Positions 63,501 to 64,000 of a DNA stretch of 64,000 nt are shown piece after piece. Location of the stretch: the NCBI GenBank assembly GCA_033439795.1, contig JAUTDP010000014.1, positions 496,001-560,000 on the forward strand. The letters are read 5' to 3'. Under the pieces are notes generated by a model that ran no database searches, was not told the DNA's origin, and was given only the letters and a program-made list of their open reading frames with translations. The stretch's first letter is position 1. Every line of letters begins with the position of its first letter. Source of the stretch: Sordaria brevicollis. Its lineage: Eukaryota; Ascomycota; Sordariomycetes; Sordariales; Sordariaceae. The position numbers were made by a program, and so were the translations under genes.

Positions 63501-64000
63501 TATTATTGTATTCTAATATTCGTATTATAACGTTAAATTATATTTTAAGGAGAATAAAGAGATCGTTTAAATAAATTGCGATTATAGTAGCGAATTGGTC
63601 GTAAAAGAAATATTCCTAAATATACCCGGTAAATTTATAAATAATAAACATAATATTAGTATAGCCTCGGTAATTTTCCTTATAATTGAGAAAATTTATA
63701 GTAAAACGTTCTTTAACCTTATACCCTCTATTTTTAAATTTTCGTTTAATTTATTATTTAATCTTTATTTAAATATAAGCATTATATTATTCGGTTTTAG
63801 GGTTTTCTTCGTCCTCCTCCTTCTTATTTTTAAATAAGATTTTAATTCTTAATATATTATAAAGGTAAAATAATACCTAAGGATTAAAGTACCCTAATTT
63901 AAAATATTAAATAAAAGGGTCTTTATAATAATATTTACGGCCTATATAAGAATTAACTATATTCTTACGAGTATAAAAATTCGCCTAAGTAAATAAATAA

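Larger units (their letters stand above)
60533..64000 (-). mobile_element. Second RIP-mutated Copia element, 3' part
   Basis: AT-rich, no meaningful open frame, runs past the window edge. Reading the minus strand through stops gives Copia fossils in the expected order: integrase NGGIERSGG near 63,375-63,430; reverse transcriptase FYYVNNIIF with PTKKEIA near 61,715-61,770 (family YVDD, both Asp now Asn), FLSIEVIRDYKARKI near 61,605-61,655; RNase H KIGFIFYAAVIIKLDIAF near 61,390-61,445. The orientation is opposite to the first element and the LTRs are unlike, so it is another family. Confidence 0.88.

Noticed and set aside
62515..63837. Small open frames in the AT-rich right end
   Set aside because: They sit inside RIP-mutated Copia sequence and do not follow the pol reading frame.
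1..64000. CRISPR arrays, rRNA genes and intact tRNA genes
   Set aside because: No spaced repeat array or rRNA signature was seen, and the only tRNA-like sequence is the decayed one at 32,265-32,411.

Overview
This is a window of filamentous ascomycete nuclear DNA, most likely Neurospora or a close relative in the Sordariaceae. The evidence is: short (about 54-100 nt, one of 199 nt) GT-AG introns with CTAAC-type branch sites, a Zn2Cys6 regulator, a HET-domain gene, a fungal-type RNA polymerase II large subunit, and two AT-rich blocks whose only readable content is Ty1/Copia retrotransposon protein riddled with C:G to T:A changes, the mark of repeat-induced point mutation (RIP). Eleven protein genes can be supported. 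Gene models were built by eye from open frames, splice sites and protein continuity.

Layout. 1-11,755: no supportable gene. 11,756-14,104 (-): Zn2Cys6 transcription factor in three exons. 14,105-18,387: intergenic. 18,388-19,381 (+): small protein with a possible myristoylation signal and a C-terminal helix-turn-helix-like segment. 20,030-21,269 (-): short-chain polyol dehydrogenase with a presequence-like N-terminus. 21,270-26,749: intergenic. 26,750-32,756: complete, heavily RIP-mutated Copia element with 169-bp LTRs and a CATAC target duplication. 33,588-34,835 (+): intronless flavohemoglobin. 37,383-38,883 (-): B-box/ZFYVE19-like protein. 41,388-42,637 (+): secreted glycine-rich protein, probably GPI-anchored. 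43,261-44,322 (+): G/T-mismatch DNA glycosylase. 44,726-46,522 (-): LMBD1-family membrane protein. 47,248-50,346 (+): large Ser/Pro-rich protein of unknown function. 50,474-52,733 (-): HET-domain protein. 54,423-59,837 (-): RPB1. 60,533-64,000 (-): 3' part of a second RIP-mutated Copia element that runs off the window.

The genes do not form a pathway; they are a chromosomal neighbourhood of housekeeping and regulatory genes between two silenced transposons. The most useful observations are these. (1) RPB1 has a 28-nt terminal exon that adds a last YSPTSPK heptad; the donor GTAAGT overlaps what looks like the stop codon, so a one-exon reading truncates the protein. (2) In the complete Copia element each LTR is mutated mainly in its inner part and intact in its outer part, so the edge of RIP can be mapped inside the LTRs. 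(3) The secreted glycine-rich gene has two competing acceptors that would give a soluble or an anchored product. (4) The essential RPB1 promoter lies within 0.7 kb of a RIP-mutated element.
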